A stretch of 42,560 bases of DNA from an uncultured Clostridia bacterium (GTDB lineage: Bacteria; Bacillota; Clostridia; Oscillospirales; Ruminococcaceae). The position numbers and the translations under genes were made by a program. Positions 39,992 through 42,560 of the stretch are shown here, one piece after another; the stretch's first letter is position 1, and every line of letters begins with the position of its first letter. A model generated the notes under the pieces. The model was given only the letters and a program-made list of their open reading frames with translations, was not told the origin of the DNA and did no database searches. The stretch spans positions 1 to 42,560 of the forward strand of contig CANQPB010000019.1 of assembly GCA_947625615.1 (NCBI GenBank). The letters are read 5' to 3'.

Positions 39992-41979
39992 AAAGACTTT
40001 TAGGATATTTAAAGCCCCACAAATGGGTTATGCTCGCGGCGACGGTATTGGTGCTCTTTATAATTGTCGTCGAGCTCTACCGCCCGATAATCATAGGCGA
40101 CGCCATTGACGACTACATAAACGGCTACTACGAGCCGTACGTGGAGAGCGACGCAGGCGAGACCGTCTATAACGGCAGGCGGCTTGCGCGGCGCGGCGGC
40201 GAATTTTCGGAGGAGGAGCTTTCAAGCGGCGAGAGAAAATATTACCAGCTTTTGCTCTACGAGGACAGCTACTATATGGCCGAGGGGCTTACCGCCGCGG
40301 AATCCCAGATGCTTATAGACGCCGAGCCGGAGGTCGTCAAGGAATTCATAGACGGCTATTCGAGCGGCGTTCCCCTTGAAAGGGAGGAACTTAAAGTTAT
40401 CCGCCGGCCCGATTTTCACGGGATACTCAAAGCGGCGGCGCTGTATCTTGCCGTGATGGCGGCGGGATTTTTGCTGAACTGGGCAGACACCTGGCTTTTG
40501 CAGAAAATGGGCCAGAAGATCATCTACTCGATGCGCGAGGAGGTGTTCAGCCACATTCAGAGCCTCTCGCTGAACTTTTTCAACACCACCCCCGTCGGAA
40601 AGCTTGTCACACGCGTCTCAAACGACACCGAGGCCATAAACGAGCTGTTCACAACAATTCTTGTGAGGCTCTTTAAAAACGTGGTCATGATATTCGGCTA
40701 CGCGGTGATAATGCTCACAAAAAGCCCCGGAATGACGCTCGTATCCTTCGCGCTGCTGCCGGTAGTCGGCGTGCTGACCTTCTATTTCAGATACGTCTCG
40801 CGAAAGGCATATCAGCTGACGAGAAACAAGATAACCGAAATAAACACGTTTCTCTCGGAGCACATCTCGGGAATGAGGCTTATACAGATCTTCGCCCGCG
40901 AGAAGGAAAAATACGGCGAGTTTGAAAAGAAATCCGACGAGCTTTTCAACGCGAGCTGGCGGGAAATGATGATCTTCGCGATCTTCCGCCCGTCTATCTT
41001 CATGGTCTCGATAATCGCGAGGGCGATAGTTATCGCCGTGGGCAGCTATTTTGTCCTCACCGGCAGGATCACCATAGGCACACTCTACATCTTCATAAGC
41101 TATATAAGCTCCTTCTTTGAGCCGATTCAGGATCTGGCCGAGCAGTTCGGCACCCTGCAATCCTCCCTCGCCTCGGCGGAAAAGGTGTTCTCCGTCCTCG
41201 ACGTCGAGCCGGACATCGTTAACCCCGAGCACCCGAAGACCCCCGCCATGACCGGCAGGATAGAATTCAAAAACGTCTGGTTCGCCTATGAAAACGACGA
41301 CTATATCCTTAAGGACGTAAGCTTCACCATCGAGCCGGGGCAGAAGGTGGCCTTTGTAGGCGCAACCGGCGCGGGCAAAACCTCTATTCTAAACCTTATA
41401 GGCAGATATTTCGATATCCAGAAGGGGCAGATACTCATAGACGGCATAGATATCCGCGAGATCGACACCGACGTACTTCGCGGCGCGATAGGCCAGGTTC
41501 AGCAGGACGTCTTCCTCTTTACCGGCGACGTAAAATCTAACATCTCCCTCGGCAGCGACGATATAAACATCGACGACGTAAAGCGTGCCGCGGAGACGGT
41601 GCGGGCCTCTACCTTCATAGAGAAAATGCCGGAGGGCTACGATTCGGCGGTGACCGAGCGCGGCTCGACCCTTTCGGCGGGTCAGCGCCAGCTTATAAGC
41701 TTCGCGAGAACCCTTGCGCACAAGCCGTCTATACTCGTTTTGGACGAGGCCACGGCGAATATAGACACCGAGACCGAGGGGCTTATCACCGAGGCCCTTG
41801 AAAAGCTGATGGAGGGCCGCACAACCATAATGGTAGCCCACAGGCTTTCCACTATCCAGCATGCCGACAAAATAATCGTCATGCATCATGGCCGGATTCA
41901 GGAGAGCGGCACCCACCAGGAGCTTTTGCATCAGGACGGCCTCTACAAAAAACTCTACGAGCTGCAGCTCGTCGAATAA
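39988..41979 (+). CDS. ABC exporter half, BmrD/YheH-like, with the consensus ATPase site
   Basis: A 663-residue half-transporter. An extra outside domain of about 110 residues (about 35-145) lies between the first two membrane helices, as in BmrD (YheH) and matching its greater length. The nucleotide-binding domain has Walker A GATGAGKT near 460, signature LSAGQRQL (second Gly replaced by Ala) and Walker B ILVLDEATANID with the catalytic Glu. With the upstream half it forms a heterodimer in which only one ATP site is fully active. Starts with GTG inside the previous stop codon. Followed by a strong terminator. Confidence 0.93.
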   Translation: MKRLLGYLKPHKWVMLAATVLVLFIIVVELYRPIIIGDAIDDYINGYYEPYVESDAGETVYNGRRLARRGGEFSEEELSSGERKYYQLLLYEDSYYMAEGLTAAESQMLIDAEPEVVKEFIDGYSSGVPLEREELKVIRRPDFHGILKAAALYLAVMAAGFLLNWADTWLLQKMGQKIIYSMREEVFSHIQSLSLNFFNTTPVGKLVTRVSNDTEAINELFTTILVRLFKNVVMIFGYAVIMLTKSPGMTLVSFALLPVVGVLTFYFRYVSRKAYQLTRNKITEINTFLSEHISGMRLIQIFAREKEKYGEFEKKSDELFNASWREMMIFAIFRPSIFMVSIIARAIVIAVGSYFVLTGRITIGTLYIFISYISSFFEPIQDLAEQFGTLQSSLASAEKVFSVLDVEPDIVNPEHPKTPAMTGRIEFKNVWFAYENDDYILKDVSFTIEPGQKVAFVGATGAGKTSILNLIGRYFDIQKGQILIDGIDIREIDTDVLRGAIGQVQQDVFLFTGDVKSNISLGSDDINIDDVKRAAETVRASTFIEKMPEGYDSAVTERGSTLSAGQRQLISFARTLAHKPSILVLDEATANIDTETEGLITEALEKLMEGRTTIMVAHRLSTIQHADKIIVMHHGRIQESGTHQELLHQDGLYKKLYELQLVE

Positions 41980-41991
41980 CCGTACAACGAC

Positions 41992-42032
41992 ATTCACCCC
42001 TCTCCGAAAACGGAAAAGGGGTGAATTTTTTT
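41992..42032 (+). terminator. Terminator of the ABC exporter operon (bidirectional)
   Basis: ATTCACCCCT (41992-42001) pairs with AGGGGTGAAT (42017-42026), with inner TCCG/CGGA pairing, followed by a T-run. The A-rich opposite flank is short, so it mainly serves the plus strand but lies at the end of the convergent spoVAC as well. Confidence 0.88.
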
Positions 42033-42048
42033 GCTTATGATCCTGCGG

Positions 42049-42498
42049 CTAACCCGCTATCGCCCTGAACGCCCAGTATATAAGCCCGAAAACCATGCTC
42101 GCGGCGGTGCCGTAAAGGATTACAGGCCCGGCGATTGCAAATATCTTCGAGCCCACGCCGAGCACCCAGCCCTCGGTCTTGAATTCTATCGCCGGGGAGA
42201 CAACGGCGTTTGCAAAGCCGGTTATCGGCACAAGCGTGCCGGCGCCGCCCTGCTTCGCGACCTTAGGGTAAAGCCCCACGGCCGTCAGTATAGCCGAGCA
42301 GATTACAAGGGTTATAGAGGTGAATGCGGCGGCCTCGTCCTTTGAAAGGCCGGACGCCCCGAACAGCTCCAAAAGCCCCTGCCCCGCCATGCAGATAAGC
42401 CCGCCGATTATAAACGCCTTGGGTATGTTGAACCACGGCTTCGAGGGCGCGCTCGCCCTTTTCACCATTTCGCCGTACTGCCTGTCGGAAAGATTCAT
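42049..42498 (-). CDS. spoVAC: Stage V sporulation protein AC (SpoVAC)
   Basis: A 149-residue membrane protein matching SpoVAC in length and pattern: FNIPKAFIIGGLICMAGQGL, then GLYPKVAKQGGAGTLVPITGFANAVVSPAIEFKTEGWVLGVGSKIF, with about four membrane helices. SpoVAC is a mechanosensitive channel component that moves dipicolinic acid across the spore inner membrane. GGCGGAG lies upstream of the ATG. CATAAAA about 30 bases upstream loosely resembles a sporulation-sigma -10, not firm. The usual spoVAD and spoVAE genes do not follow; the gene ends at a terminator facing the exporter operon. Confidence 0.93.
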   Translation of the reverse strand: MNLSDRQYGEMVKRASAPSKPWFNIPKAFIIGGLICMAGQGLLELFGASGLSKDEAAAFTSITLVICSAILTAVGLYPKVAKQGGAGTLVPITGFANAVVSPAIEFKTEGWVLGVGSKIFAIAGPVILYGTAASMVFGLIYWAFRAIAG

Positions 42499-42560
42499 AA
42501 CAATTCTCCGCCTTTCTGATGCATTTTTATGTTAGTCTGCCGCAAAAACAGAACTTTATT

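Overview
The window looks like a chromosomal segment from a spore-forming, Gram-positive member of the Clostridia (Oscillospirales/Ruminococcaceae-like, probably a gut anaerobe). This rests on a SpoVAC-type spore gene, a cell-wall sorting signal on a large subtilase, dockerin-bearing secreted proteins, a secretin-free type IV pilus operon, a YfhO/CsbB-like pair and an Ami/Opp-type peptide importer. Housekeeping promoters are close to TTGACA-17-TATAAT, ribosome binding sites are AGGAGG-like, and GTG/TTG starts are frequent. I see no phage, transposase or CRISPR.

Layout. 1-460: 3' part of tRNA-Glu and a hairpin-rich noncoding stretch. 460-2668: polysaccharide deacetylase (minus), TatD nuclease (plus), stand-alone Hpt protein (minus). 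2886-8402: an 1838-residue wall-anchored subtilase (minus). 8848-16070: nine-gene type IV pilus operon (plus), pilB-C-A-D-M-N-O plus two minor-pilin-like genes. 16218-18758: a cytoplasmic ParB-like/BMP fusion and a YfcE-like phosphodiesterase (plus). 18809-23367: HD-domain protein, two paralogous transglutaminase-dockerin proteins and PduL (minus). 23468-28018: PHP-CsbB-like-YfhO operon (minus). 28359-37642: six-gene Opp/Ami operon, oppA-B-C-D-F plus a membrane ApbE-like protein (minus). 38192-41979: BmrCD-like heterodimeric ABC exporter (plus). 42049-42498: spoVAC (minus).

The strongest surprises are in the peptide-import operon. The OppA reads as a circular permutation of the usual AmiA-type binding protein: the segment that normally ends the protein sits directly behind the lipoprotein signal, and the chain stops right after the GPDYGD segment. 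Its OppD carries about 240 extra, largely coiled-coil residues between Walker A and the Q-loop, OppF ends in two membrane helices, and the operon closes with a membrane protein of unclear function. A second surprise is a roughly 100-130 bp interspersed repeat present three times. Each copy lies in the same orientation between the terminator of one minus-strand gene and the promoter of the next, 7-17 bases upstream of a -35 box. Others are a canonical EF-hand loop inside the major pilin and a ParB-like/BMP fusion with no signal peptide.

Gene logic. The pilus operon has its own promoter and is tightly spaced. The PHP-CsbB-YfhO genes overlap and probably form one transcript for cell-surface polymer glycosylation. 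The opp genes are spaced by 0-12 bases after an attenuator-like hairpin that separates oppA from oppB. The two exporter genes overlap by 4 bases. All functional calls are from reading the sequence; no database search was run.
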